Source: Acorus gramineus
Lineage: Eukaryota; Streptophyta; Magnoliopsida; Acorales; Acoraceae
DNA length: 64,000 nucleotides
Assembly (NCBI GenBank): GCA_030737835.1
Contig: CM060848.1
Coordinates: 32,669,634 to 32,733,633, forward strand
Direction of reading: 5' to 3'
The position numbers were made by a program, and so were the translations under genes. Shown here one piece after another: positions 33,241 to 45,990 of this stretch. How positions within the stretch are numbered: position 1 is the stretch's first letter; each line of letters begins with the position of its first letter. Below the pieces are notes generated by a model that did not search any database, was not told the origin of the DNA, and was given only the letters and a program-made list of their open reading frames with translations.

Positions 33241-35162
33241 CTGCAAGACAGACATTCAATATGGTGAGTTAAAATCCATAAATACCACAAAATACACAAG
33301 AACAAACATAAACCCACAACTAAACTCCCAACACTCGGGCAAACGTGCATACGACCCGCACGCACGCTAGCCCGAGCATCCCGGCAAGCACCCGCACGGC
33401 CGGCAACCACCCGTACGGCCACCCGACCGCCCGGGCGCACCGCCGCGCCTCGGCCCGCGCACTCCGCGCACCGCCGGGCCCCTGCCCGCCGCCGAGACAC
33501 GCCGCCGAGCCTCCCGTGTGCACCGCGCGCCTCCTGCGCCCCAGCGCAGCCGCCCGCGCACACCCCGCACGCCATCGCTGGCCCGCGAGCACCCCGCACG
33601 CCATCGCTGGCCCGCGAGCACCCCGCACGCCCCGCGCGCAGCGTCTCGCCCCGCGCGCACCCCGCGCGCATCTCCAGCTCCGCCCCGCAGCGGTGCCCAG
33701 CGCCCAGCGCCCAGCACCCTCGGCCAGCACCCGGTACCCGCGACCCAGCGCCCATCGCTCAGCGCCCAGCACCCGGGACCCTCACCCAGCGTCCACGCGC
33801 ACGCACGCGCAACACGCGCCCAGCGCGCCTGGCAGCACGCGCCCAGCGCGCCTGCCAGCCTGCCCGCGCTGCTGCCCGCGTTGCCTGCCTGCGCGCGTCG
33901 CCGAGTGGCCCGAGCACCGCTCGCCTGCACGCCCGGGGCACTGCCCGCCTGATACCCGAGCGCCCCTGCCCTGCTCGCCTGCGCGCCCAGCCTGCTCGCC
34001 AGGCCTGCCAGCGCGCACAGCCCAGCTAGCCTACCCGAATGCATCTCCCTGCACCCCCCGAGCGCACGCCCGCGCGCGCTCGGCAAACTGGTGCGCCTGC
34101 CGCCTGCCGCACGCCCGAGTGCCCTGCGCCCCATGCGCAGCACCCGCGCGCGCCCCGCCCTCACGGCCATCACCCCCAGCACCGCCGCCCAGCTCCAACC
34201 GCTCGACCAGCCCGCTCAGCGCCTGCAGCACCACCCGAGCGCACGCCGCGCGCACGCCTGCACGCACGCACCCGCACGCCCGACCACCTGGTGCCCCACG
34301 CTGCTGCGCCTGCTGCCAGCGCTCCCGGGACAGCCACCTCACCTACCCGAGCAGCCTAGCTCCCCTACCCGAGCACCCACTCACCACCACCGACCACCCA
34401 CCCCAGCCCTCCGACGGCCACCCACCGCCTCCGACCTCCACCCAACCTCATTTCCCACCTCCTAACATCCATCTAAACAAGAAAAGAGGGGAAAATAGGG
34501 CTTACCAAGGGAGGGAGCGAAGTCCGGTTGCTCTCCACGCGCCGAAACCCTTCTCAACGGCCCTCTCACGCCCCGATCTACCTTGGCCTTCAAAACGGGC
34601 CAAATCAGAGGACAAAGAGGGGAGGTCGGGGAGGCTAGGATCGCCGGAAACGGGATTTGAAGACACCGGTGTGTAGATCGGGACCCGATCTACACTTCCC
34701 GTGCTTTGGGTTTTAGGGTTTGAGGGGTCTAAGGGCCTCTAATGGAAGAAAAAGAGAGAGGGAGGAGAGAGAGGGATTTGGTAGGGATGATGAATAGTGA
34801 CATAAGATATTTTCTCACCCGCTATTTATACCAAGTCACTTAAAAACCCAGATACGCCCCGGAACTGTGAAATTTCGGGAACGTTACCGGAATTCGATGA
34901 AATTTTCGTGAGAGGCCTAAAATGGCACCAGGACACCAAATATGCAGTTAGATTTCCAATCGGAGTCCTCTAGCTCAGGACGATAGCTAACAGTCCAAAA
35001 ATTAGCGGTTCCGATCGAAAACCCTAAAAATTTTAAAAACTGCCAGGACGCTCCAACGGTTACCAGTAGGCTAAAAGTGACACATATATAACACTACCCG
35101 GTGAGGCCAAGGGTGGAAAGCGGTCTAGTATGCCCCAAGAGGCCCATGTCACCCCTCGGAAA

Positions 35163-35220
35163 GGGTGAGGGTGAGGGGAGGGAAAGTGGGTTGGCGATGA
35201 GACGACCCACTAGAATGTGT
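35163..35220 (+). other. G-quadruplex motif with adjacent hairpin, R2 solo LTR 29513
   Basis: 35163-35182 has four G runs separated by TGA, TGA and A. GTGGGT then pairs with ACCCAC around GCGATG. Same module as at 14977 in the R1 family. Confidence 0.55.
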
Positions 35221-36328
35221 AGTTGCTCCCGTGTTAGGGGCTATAATTAATTGAGGTTAATATGAATTGTGATGCATGGGTTGTGCTATTCACGCTCACC
35301 CCTCGCATATATATTTTTCTACAGTTATATCTGAGTCGGATCTGAAGGAGGAGCTCCCCGAGGCACATCAGCAGTAGCGGAGCAGCGTCACGTTCTGCGA
35401 GTGAGAGGCCATCAGCATCCCCCTTTGATTGTATGTATTGTATTCCGTGCTTGGGCACACGTTTGTATTATATTTGGATGTCGTTGTATATATTGGCTCT
35501 CACAAGACAGTTGATTATGTATCGGGTCTGTAATATGTCTTTTGAATTACAGACTCAGTCTTTTAGCTTCCGCTATTTGTGTATATATTATGTCAGCCTC
35601 ATTGTTGTCTGTGTTGTCATTTTTGATGTTGTTTAGAGTATGTTATTGACCTCTTGTATAGACTGCTGATATCATATATACCATTGCCGTGTCTCGGGGA
35701 CGGCCGCCCTGGGGCGTGACAAGAACGATTCCACGCTTGCAAGATCATCCGGTAGCCCTCCCCCGCGTAGCCTCTACCTGTCGGCCTTCCACGATCGGTA
35801 CCTCAGCCAGATGTGTACCGCAATACGCTGGGGTGTTTCGACACACGACAATGTCGGGAGGAAGCACCCCACGTTCGCAAAGTGAACCCTATGGAAAAGT
35901 CAACTACGCTCGATAATCACACATCGACTATAACGAGTACTCTTGGACTCCCACACGAGTACATCGCTCAGACGTGAGGGGTTACCTTTGCTCTCACGCA
36001 GAAATAAGCCCAAGGCATATAACCCAACAGGCAGTTCATATACGCGCCTAGCACGGGTAGGCCTAACTTAATGCCAAAGCTACCGGTTTAACAAAACTGA
36101 TACAACAAATGAATTCTCCTGAATTCCATTCAAGTGCATCACACGGATGCAGGGGCGATTACATCGCTCGCGCACTAACTAATGAGGTACATCCCTACAA
36201 CGGGTTGTACCCACGTCTATTTCAGATAGGCCTAATTAGTTTTATCATGTGCATATATATAATAGGAGAATCATATCATAGCTATGTGCATGAACCATAT
36301 GCACGATCATCTAATAATTGACTATTAT

Positions 36329-39300
36329 TGTTATGCCTGTGTCATTTGGAGCCTTATTTTTTGATCGGAGTCGCTAAAATTTTGGCTTTTAGCTACCTAC
36401 AGGAGTTGGAGTGCTCTGATTGAAAATTTGGCTACATAATTTTTTCTCCTAGAAGTTATGCATTTCCGATTTGGTATTTGGATTTAATTTTGTTAATATC
36501 TAAGATGAAGAGGTTTAAATATGATTTTATCATGAGATGCTCAGTTTTGAGTTAGCTTTCATACAAAAGTGGAATTAGATCAACTGGATTCATGTAGTAA
36601 AAGTTATGGGTATTTTTCCAAGTATACCCCGGGGATGAGAAAATTCTGGCAGCAGCCCTGTTCAATGTTTAGCTCACATTTAGGAATAGTTGGAGGGATT
36701 AATTGATCTTGGCATAAACATGAAAGTTGTAGATAATCTTCTTGGCTTTCCAAAGGATTTTGAATTGTGCGATTCGGAGCTATATCGTGGAAGTTATGGC
36801 TGTTCTAGTGAAGCCCGTCCAGAATTTCTGGTCAGGGACGATTTGGTCTTGTCCCCCCCCCCCCACCAACTCACTTTAATTCCATTTAAAGCCCCCTTTG
36901 TGTGGAAATCTCTCACTCTCTCTCACTCTCGTCTCCCTCTCCCTCTCTGTTTTTTTTTGTGTGTGTGTTGTTAATGGAGGAAAAGATGAAGAAGAAGCAC
37001 AAGAAAGAGTGAGAAAGGGTGAGTATGTGTTGTATTTGTTGTTGTTGTCGTTATTGTTGTTTCTCTTCTCTCTATCCCGTTCTCATGCCCCCTTTGCACC
37101 CCTGTTTTCTGCCATGAAGGGCTTGAGGAGATGCTGATGAGGTGGTGGTAGTGGTGGTGGTGGTTGAGGAAGTTGTGGGTGTGTCGAGAACCCCGCATCT
37201 CCCCATTTCCCTCCCCTGTTTTGGTAAGGCAACACTCTGTATTTTAAAGATCTCAGTGAATCTAGGATTTAGAGGCACATTTTTAGGATTATGTCTTCAT
37301 ATGATATGATCCGCTATGTGTCTAGTTGTTATATATGACATTTGGGGTAATTATGATATCTATGGTGTAAGTTAGAACCTGTTTTGCATGGCCTGTCCAG
37401 ATTCACGTAGGAATTGACCTGCTTCTGGAAATAATTTATTTCGGGCTTGTAGAGGCAAAATTAGGTTCTAATGTCTGCATTGATTATGATCCCAGCATAT
37501 CAGAGAATGTGCATGATTTATTTCATAATTTTTGGAAGTGTATTAGGTGCTGTGGAGATCAATTAGTAGGGCTGGTTGCAGCAGGTTTGGCAGTTTTGCT
37601 CGGTTGTGTGTCAAGGAGTTGTTTGCATGTGTCTTGTGTGATAATATGGAAGTATCAAGAGTTAGGGTCTTCATGAAGTAGGCTTATATGTGTGATAGGA
37701 GGTTCCATATTTAATTGTGGATCATTCTTTGTGTTTTGCAGATCTCGTAGACCGGACGTGCGGCGATCTTGGTTGCGGTGAGTGGTTTGATCCAACCCTT
37801 CGGGAAGCGTTGGATGCACGTAGTCGTGCGTCGCGCATCCGTTAGGCACCCTAACTATACTACTTAATTAGATAAGTAGTATGGTCATGTCTAACCCATA
37901 ATATGCTAAGTATTTGCATGCTAGGTTAGTATAGCTAGTATATTGTGTAGAACCCCCCCTTTTCTACCATATACTTGCATATGTATCATATTCATGTGTG
38001 AATTATTATGTTTGCATGCGCGCTTCGTGCGTGGGCATGCGCGATGTGTGTTAATATGAATGTCTAGAATATGCATGCCTTAGGTAGTCTCTATTTATAG
38101 TACTACCTCCCTATGTTAGTAATATCTAGCATGATTAAACTTGGGTTAATAACTGGGTGCATACTTAATATTCCCTGATCATAAGATTGGAGGACGTGGT
38201 ATGGCTGTTGTACCCATCTTGTTAGGGCAAAGCTATGACCAGCTTCCAAAGAGGATGAGACTTTCCCTCTCTCTCGCCCTCCCTCTTTGCGGGAACTGAG
38301 TAAGTAGATGCGATTTCCTACTTGACTCAGATTCGTTTGGGAATATTGGCATGCACCTGTAAGTGCGCGAGATCGCGCTTGACCCTTCCCTTTTAAGTTG
38401 GTGATATCCAACGCATTTTAGGGTATATGCTTGAATGCTAGTATGCTTGTATGATGTATGCTTGTATGCTTACATGAGGTATGCTTGTAGGCTTGTATGC
38501 ATATTATTTAGCCCATGCATGGTATATATATATTGTTTATCCATGTTAGGGAGTATCCCTATAATTATTTGATAGGTTATCGTGCATGTAGTTCATGTAC
38601 ATAACTAAGATATAATTCTCCTGGATATATATGCGCATGTTAAAACTGATTAGGCCTATCTGAAATAGGCGTGGGTATGACCCGTTGTCGGGTTGTACCT
38701 TATAAGTTAGAGCGCTAGCGATGTAATCGCCTCCGTGCATCCGAGCGATGCACTCGTTTGGAATTCAGGAGAATTCATTATCTTATCGGTTTTGTTAAGC
38801 CGGTAGTTATGGCATTAAGCTAGGCCTACCCGTGCTAGGCGGGTGTATGAACCGCTTGTTGGGTCATGTGCCTTGGGCTTATTTATGTGTGAGAGCAGAG
38901 GCAACCCCTTGTGTCCAAGCGACGCAACCGTGTGAGAGTACAATAGTATTCGATATCATCGATATGTGATTATCGAGCGTAGTTACTTTCCATTGGGTTC
39001 GCTTTGCGAACATGGAGTATTTCCTCCCAATATCGTCCGTGTTGAAGCGCCCCGGGTTGTAGCTGTCCTGATAGAGGGCCCCCACCTGTAGGTATTATCA
39101 ATGCATGCGGTAAGATGTACTGATCATGGGAGTATACCAGGTAGAGGCTACCCGGGAGAGGGCTAACGAATGATATTGCGAGCGTGGAATCGTTCTCCTC
39201 TTCGTCGGATCCTTGTCGATGCTGTCCGGCGTTGTAGCTATCCTGATAGAGGGCCCCCACCTATAGGTACTATCGATGCATGCAGCAAGATATACTGATC

Positions 39301-40182
39301 ATGGGGGTATACCAGGTAGAGGCTACTCGGGAGAGGGCTACCGGATGACGAAGAGTGTAGAACAAAATGTTTTCTTCCAACAGTCCTGTGTCACCCTTAG
39401 GGGAGAGGGTGGGGATGAGGTGAAGTCACTTTGCCACGTGACCCATTCGTTTTTCGTCCATTCCCATAGTTGTTGGGTCCGGTTACGTATCGATGTTCAG
39501 AGACATTGTTGACCAGTTATCTCGATGTAGATGATCTAGTAGTGTTGTGTAGACCAATAATTCTGCGTCTCTTCAACCAACGGTATGGTCTCCCCAAAAG
39601 TCCCAAGAGTCTTCCCCCGAGAGTGAGGGTGAGGGTGAGGTTGGTCGCGCCGCCGCGTAACCTTGTTATCCATTGGGTTTCCACCCATGTCTTCCTTGAA
39701 AGGAAATTGCCTTAACATTGAACTGTTGTAATGGTGATTGGTTTCCAGCCACTCACTGAGCTTGTAGCTCACCCCTCGCATACTGTTTCTTTTCAGGGGT
39801 AGTGTTGGGCGTGGAGCTGGAGCTTCCTTGTGGTGTGGTCTTATGTGCGTGGAGCGTTCTGTCCGGTGGGTGGCGAGTGCGAGGCTGTCAGCAGTCCTAG
39901 AGTCATTTTATGTATTGTAAATTGTGCATGTGGCACAGGTTGTATTTTATTTGGACTAGACTTGGCTCTCACAGGACAGTGATTGTGTATTTGAGTCTGT
40001 AATAATGTTTTTGGTTTACAAACATTGTTGATATCTTATGCTTCCGCTTTTCAGTCAGTTATCATTTATCTTTGCCTTGCTACCTTGTGTGTTGTTGTTG
40101 GAGGCTTTGTTGACCTCAGGTATTGATAGCTGATACTATATATATTGCCGCGTCTTGGGGACGGCCGCCCTGGGGTGTGACA
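36329..40182 (+). mobile_element. R1 solo LTR in C (3,854 bp, the most complete R1 LTR here)
   Basis: Starts TGTTATGCCTGTGTCATTT and ends TGGGGTGTGACA; flanks are ATTAT and ATTAG (four of five match). Flanking LTR C sequence continues across it. No internal region is left. The first donor-like GTAAGG is at 37223, the acceptor at 37741. In place of a CpG block this copy has an AT-rich spacer that resembles LTR B. It carries two rounds of the GTAGAGGCTACC-type repeat at about 39050-39350. Confidence 0.88.
37742..37777 (+). other. 36-base micro-exon-like segment, R1 solo LTR 36329
   Basis: Bounded by TGTTTTGCAG/ATCTCG and GTTGCG/GTGAGTGG. Confidence 0.55.
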
Positions 40183-40896
40183 ATTAGGGTATCCCCTAAC
40201 ATGGATTTACATCATAAACCACAAATCATAAACCATGCATACAAGGTATGGCCCACTTAAACATGCATACAAGGCCATTAATCATATAAGCACACAAGGC
40301 ATAACTTAAGCATGCGTTGGATATCACTAACTTAAAAGGGAAGGGTCAAGCGCGATCTCGCGCACTAACAGGTGCATGCCAATATTACAAACAAACCTGA
40401 GTCGAGTAGGAAATCGCATCTATTTACTCAGTTTGTGTAGTGGGAGAGGGCGAGAGAGAGATCATCATCTCTTGAAGTTGGTCATAGCTTTACCCCATTA
40501 GCATGGGCGCAACAACTACACCACGCCCTCGAGTCTTATTGCAAGGGAAAATTAGGCAGGTGCCCGTTATTAACCCAGACTTAATCATGCTGGATATTCC
40601 AATTAATATGGTGGGAGTAGTATTACAATACTACCTAAGGCATGCCCTATTCTATAGATCCATACACATTACAGAAATACGTGCCCATACTAGAGGGGCG
40701 CTTGCGATACAGTCATTCATACATGGATACAATACATGTAATCAAAGCCTAGCATGCAAGATATCTAACATATTATAGTTTAAGCATGGCCATACTACTT
40801 ATCTACACAAGTAGTATAGCTAGGGTGCCCCATCGATGCGCGATGCACGACTACGTGTGTCGAGCGCATCTCGAGGGGTTGGATCAAACCACTCAC

Positions 40897-40933
40897 CGCA
40901 ACCCGGGACCTCGCGCATCCCATCCGACGAGAT
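40897..40933 (-). other. Micro-exon-like segment (37 bases), LTR C
   Basis: Minus-strand CTTGCAG/ATCTCG ahead and TTGCG/GTGAGTGG behind. Confidence 0.45.
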
Positions 40934-42289
40934 CTGCAAGATAAGGGCATCCAATTTGGTAAGTAAAATCACATTTAAAACACTTAGAAATTACTAGAAA
41001 GACCAAAGACATAGACATGCACGCATACGGGCTCACGTGCATGCGAGCACGCACGTACGTACGCATGCCTGAGTGCCCCAGCACCTACTTGAGTCCCTGG
41101 GCAGCCACACGCGTGGCCCCGCACGCGTACGCACGCGTATGCATGCGCGCATTCACCCCCGAGCCTGCTGCGCGCCCAGTCGCACGCCCAGACGCGCTGC
41201 CCCGCTCGCGCGCACGGTCGTGTGCACTCGTGCACACGACCCGCGCGCACTACGCGCCAGCCAGAACCCCGTTCGCACACCCGCGTGCACGCGTACGCGC
41301 GCGCCTGCGCGCCCGACTGCGCCCGCTTGCACCCCTTTGCGCGCGCGCCTGCGCACGCACTCGCGCGGTCAGACCCGCGCACGCGCCCAGACATCTTTTA
41401 ACCACTTTAACCCCTCCCTCACACTCCTCACTCACCCTAAACCAACTACCTAGCATGCATGACTTCCCAACAACCCCTAAAGCCATGAAAAACCAAAGAA
41501 AAGAAAGGGAAGAGCTCACCAAGGGAGGGGGAATGAAAGGGGGAGATTCGGGGGCCCTCGATGCACCCGCGACCACCACCACCACTACCACCACCTCCAC
41601 AGCCTCTCCTCAGCCTTCTTTGGCTGAAAAACAGGGGGGGGGGAAGACATGAGAGGGAGATTGAGAGAGGAGAAACCACAACAACAACAACACATACACA
41701 AAACACACCTTCTTGTGCTTCCTTCTTCACCTTCTCCTTCATTTGCTTCTTCCTCTTCCTTCTCCACACACAAAGAGGGGGAAAAAAAAGAGACCAAGAG
41801 AGGGAGAGAAAGAGTTCCACGAAATGGGAGAGAGGGGGTGAGAGAGAGAGAGAGAGAGAGGGCAAACATGTCTTTTTCAAGCCCAAATAGTGTCTAGGGT
41901 GACCCTAAGGGGGTGGTGAGGTTAGGGTTAGGCTCACCCTCACTCAACCACTCATTTTTGCTATATTGGGAAGCGTGCGGAGAAGCAACACACACTCGAA
42001 AATATCTCACCCACCGAAACCCAGTAATGGCCAAACCCGGATGCGATTCAAAACTGCATATTTTTTCAAAATGTTATCGGAATTCGATGAAATTTTTATG
42101 GGTAGTACAAAACGGTACCAGGACCCATAATATGCAGTTAGATTTTCAATCAGAGTACTCCAACTCCCACAGGTGGTTAAAAGCCAAAATTTTAGCGACT
42201 CCGATTGAAAAAGAAAAAGGCCCTGAATGACCCAGATGTGACCAAGGCTTAACCGAAATGGCTCCAAATGACACATGCATAATAGATCA

Positions 42290-42355
42290 TGGGAGTATAC
42301 AAGGTAGAGGCTACCCGAGAGAGGGTTACCGGATGACGAAGGTGTAGAGCAAACG
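42290..42355 (+). repeat. B LTR, short second part
   Basis: TGGGAGTATACAAGGTAGAG and the following bases resume LTR B after solo LTR C. They are cut off in turn by the antisense LTR of E2 at 42356. Confidence 0.75.
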
Positions 42356-42482
42356 TGTCACGCCCCAGGGTGGCTGTCCCCGAGACGTGGCAAATATATA
42401 ATATCAGCAATAAAAAATGAGATCCATAAGGACTCTACACAACATTCAAAGCAACAACGTAATTTATCAAGTGAAAGCTGAC

Positions 42483-42485
<3 letters not shown>

Positions 42486-42528
<43 letters not shown>
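42486..42528. repeat. (TA)n microsatellite
   Basis: About 21 TA units in LTR E2. Other LTRs have only ATATATATTATG here, so the run expanded in this copy. Confidence 0.9.
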
Positions 42529-42529
<1 letters not shown>

Positions 42530-43780
42530 CGGAAACTAAACACCTAAGTCTGTAATCCAAAACATATTACAGACCAGATTTACATAATCAACTGTCCTGT
42601 GAGAGCCAATATAAACCAAAAGACATCAATATACAAATACTGTGCACGAGCACGAGTATTAAATACATACAAGAGAAGGGGGGTTGCTGATTGCCTCTCA
42701 CTCGCAAGACCCAAAACACGGACGCTGCACTACCGCTGGTACTGCGCCTAAGGGAGCTCCTCCTTCGGATCCGACTCAACGCCAACTGGAGGAAAAACAA
42801 ATGCGAAGGGTGAGCCACACGCTCAGTGAATGGTACAATCCATGCAACACAACTCATATTAATCATTCCAAGCAATTTAAGGTGCCAACAGATGGAAACA
42901 ACTACTTAAGCTGGTGGGTCGAGTATCAACCCGAGCCCACCACACTCTCACCCTCACCCGGTGACATAGGACTTTAGGGAGAAGCTCGACTGTTCTACAC
43001 CATTCATCATCTGGTAGCCCTCTCCCGGGGAGCCTCTACCTTGCAGCCTCCCATGACCACTACCTCTACCATATGGGTGCACCAATGGCGTCATGAGTAG
43101 TATCTGGGAGCACCTCGCAGGATAGCTACAACGTCGGGCAGCTTCAACACGGAGCCGAGGAAGGGGAGAACACTCGACACTCACGAATACGACCCTCATG
43201 GATCTGTCGTCATCGGTTGTTAGACACCGATAAGGGTAACGAATTCTCATGAATTCCCACCACGGCGCATAACTCAGATGCGGGGAAAACACATCATTCG
43301 TAGTGTCAATGCCATGGTATCAGAGGTCATACACTTGCTTAACCTCATTAGGCAAGGTTCATGGCTTTATATAAGCATGTATTAAATATATAACAAAAAT
43401 AATAATTATACATGGAATTTAGTCATGGAAGTAGCTAAATAAGTATAACCACAAAGTCCTAATATCATTTAAGGCATGCTTACATTTATGCTTTTTCATA
43501 GACAGGCCAAGGATATGTTTGGACAAGATGGGAACATGCATAAATCATGGTTAAGCTAGCATGGGACATGATGCATAGACAAGCATGGGTCCCGACTCAT
43601 AACACTAAGATGCATGGTCCTAACATACTATATTTAATATGGCATGGATGCAACCTAGCAAGGCAAGCAATAACATATACATACAAACAAGGTCAATATG
43701 CAGTTATGGTGCCCAGGGGAGGGCAATTCATGTCTACGTGCATCGAACGCCTCCCAACTGGATTGAATCAACCCACTCAC

Positions 43781-43816
43781 CGCAACCCAGGTCGTTGCGT
43801 GACCGTGCGCCAAGAT
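43781..43816 (-). other. 36-base micro-exon-like segment, LTR E2
   Basis: The minus-strand second donor TTGCG/GTGAGTGG is intact; the acceptor side is weaker in this copy. Confidence 0.4.
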
Positions 43817-45054
43817 ATGTAAGACTAGAGCATCAAATATGGTGAGTATAACTACATAAAAGTACTTAAAATTAACTAGAAATGCCTAAGACATAGACAT
43901 GCATGCATACGGGCTCACACGCATGCAAGCACGCACGTATGCCCGAGTGCCCCAGCACCCACCCGAGCCCTCAGGTAGCCCCGCGCATGCCCTTGCAAGC
44001 ACACTCGCCCGCACGCTCGCGCGCGCGTGCACTGGCGCCCTATCGCACACCCAGGCGTGCCCTGACGTGCTGCCCCTAGCACACGCACGCTCACGCGCGC
44101 TCGCGCGCACTCACGAGCATGACCCACGCGCACCTGCGCGCCTGCTCTGCTCATACCCGCGCACCCGTGCTCGCCTGTACCTGCCAGCGCGCGCGCGCGT
44201 GTGAACAGACCCGCACGCGCGCCCAGACCCCCTTAACCCTCTCCCCCCACACTCCTCACTCACCCAAACCCATAAACCTAGCATGCATGCCCTCCCAAAC
44301 ACCCAACTACACATAAAAATCAGAGAAAGAAGAGGGGAAAGCTCACCAAAGAGAGGGGAAGGGAAAGCGGAGATGAAGGGCTCGCAAGCACCTCTCGACC
44401 AGCTCGACCGCCACCACCACCACCACCCAAGCTCTTCCTCTTCTTCTTGGCTGGAAAAACAGGGGCAAAGACCCATGGGCATGAGGGAGGGAAGGAGCTA
44501 GAGAGAAAAGAAAGAGAGAAAGGATCAACAACAACAACAACACACCCACACACCTTTGCTTCAAACACTTCTCCATCTTTTCTTGCTTCAACAGCAACCA
44601 CACAAAAGCAACAGAGGGAGAGGGAGAGAGTGATGAGAATGAGAGAGAGACCCCCCCTCCAAAACTCACTTGGGGGGGGCGGGGTGATGAGAAGGCAAGA
44701 GAAGGGGGGTGAGTTTAAGCCCAATCTCACCCACCAACACTCATAAATACCAATGGGTGACCATAACCACCAAAATATCCTAACACTATGCCACCCACCA
44801 AACCAGTAACGACCAAACCCGGATACGGTTCAGAACTGCATAATTTTTAAAACGTTACCGGAATTCGATGAAATTTTTATGGGTGATACAAAATGGTACC
44901 AAGACCCATAATATGCAGTTAGATTTTCAATTGGAGTACTCGAACTCACGCAGATAGCTAAAAATCTAAAATTTTAGCGACTCCGATCAAAAAAAGAAAT
45001 GGCCAAAAATGACCCAGATAAACCAATAAGGCTAAAAATGACACATATATAACA

Positions 45055-45389
45055 TTCTTCCCCCCTTAGGAAATTTTGTCCACAAAATTTAAAACAAAAA
45101 CATCTTGGAAGGGAACAGATGTGGATATGCATCACGCATGGCATCCTCGTGCTCCCAGGTGGCCTTGGCACCAGAACGGTGCTGCCAACGCACCATAACC
45201 AGCTGGATGGTCTTGGTGTGGAGCCTCTTTTTGCGTCGGTCCAGGATCTCGGTTGCTCCACGAATAACAAGTCTGGCTCGAAGACGAGTGGCTCAAACGG
45301 GATGACGTGAGCAGGATCGGGGACATAACACCTCAGCAGCGAGACATGGAAGATGTCATGGGCATGAGCCAACTGTGGGGGCAAAGCTA
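45055..45389 (-). pseudogene. E2: polypurine tract and chromodomain-type tail of pol
   Basis: The minus-strand frame reads PPQLAHAHDIFHVSLL, then YVPDPAHVIPFEPL and LLFVEQP. This is the standard run from the integrase C-terminus to the chromodomain region of plant chromoviruses. It is better preserved than the tails of A1, B, E0 or E1. The tail ends at 45389 where E3 is inserted; no continuation is in this window. Confidence 0.85.
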
Positions 45390-45982
45390 TGTTATGCCTG
45401 TGTCATTTGGAGCCTTATTTTTTTTTCAATCGGAGTCGCTAAAATTTTGGTTTTTAGCTACCTGTAGAAGTTAGAGTACTCTAATTGAAAATCTGTCTGC
45501 ATAATTGTTCTCCTGGTATTGGCATTGGCCTACCTGTAAATTCGCGTCGCATTCTGACGTCTTTGAAGAAGTTATGCATTCCAATTGGTATTCCGATTTA
45601 ATTTTGTTAATATCCAAGATGAAGAGGTTTAAATATGATTTTAGCATGAGATGCTCAGTTTTGAGTTAGCTTTCATACAAAAGTGGAATTGGATCAACTG
45701 GATTCATGTAGTAAAAGTTATGGGTATTTTTCCAAGTATACCCCGGGGATGAGAAAGTCCTGGCAGCAGCCCTGTTCAATGTTTAGCTAACATTTTGAAA
45801 TATCTGGAGGGGTTATTTGATCTGAGCATAAACATGAAATGTGTAGATAATCTTCTTGGTTTTCCAATGGATTTTTAATCGTACAATTCGGTGCTATATT
45901 GTGGAAGTTATGGCTGTTCTAGTGAAGCTTGTCTAGAATTTTGGGTCAGGGATGATTTGGTCGTTTGGACCCCTCTTTTGGC

Positions 45983-45990
45983 TATAAAAT
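45983..45990 (+). promoter_or_regulatory. TATA box of the E3 LTR
   Basis: TATAAAAT lies about 20 bases upstream of a CTCTCCCTCTCCCTCTC patch. It is the best TATA match among the LTRs and marks the likely U3/R border. Confidence 0.6.

Larger units (their letters stand above)
31525..35093 (-). mobile_element. R2 solo LTR nested at the fourth level
   Basis: Minus-strand start TGTTATATATGTGTCAC at 35093, other end TGTCACGCCCCAGGG at 31525, perfect duplication CTACC (31520-31524, 35094-35098). It holds two m118 copies and the longest CpG-rich block of the window (about 33340-34380). That block gives long frames on both strands, which I reject as genes. Confidence 0.92.
29513..35721 (+). mobile_element. 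R2 solo LTR in C, itself holding another R2 solo LTR
   Basis: Starts TGTTATATATGTGTCAC and ends GGGGCGTGACA, with a perfect AGAAC duplication (29508-29512, 35722-35726). Its own sequence is 29513-31524 and 35099-35721 (about 2.6 kb). It contains a donor-like TTGG/GTGAGTCC at 30292, a CpG-rich block at 30410-30800, an acceptor at 30898 and a quadruplex/hairpin at 35163. No interior remains. Confidence 0.9.
19340..42284 (-). mobile_element. C: antisense R1 solo LTR, split by three later insertions
   Basis: The left end TGTCACGCCCC starts at 19340 and the right end (minus-strand TATTATGCATGTGTCATTT) is at 42284. The target duplication is GAACA (19335-19339) against GATCA (42285-42289), one mismatch. 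C's own sequence is at 19340-19355, 28618-29512, 35727-36328 and 40183-42284 (about 3.6 kb). The rest is E1, the R2 solo LTR 29513-35721 and the R1 solo LTR 36329-40182. No internal region of its own is seen, so it is a solo LTR. It landed in the LTR of B. Confidence 0.85.
42356..45054 (-). repeat. E2: antisense 3' LTR (R2 family)
   Basis: Minus-strand start TGTTATATATGTGTCAT at 45054, other end TGTCACGCCCCAGGG at 42356. A polypurine tract (45055-45067) abuts it, so it is a 3' LTR and not a solo. It has a (TA)n run at 42486, a CpG-rich block at 43900-44240 and a 36-base micro-exon-like segment. Confidence 0.85.

Noticed and set aside
33345-34676. 443-residue plus-strand frame (and a 271-residue minus-strand frame over the same place)
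   Set aside because: It is Pro/Ala/Arg-rich low-complexity sequence in the CpG-rich block of a solo LTR, with long frames on both strands at once. GC-rich sequence lacks stop codons. No domain is visible.
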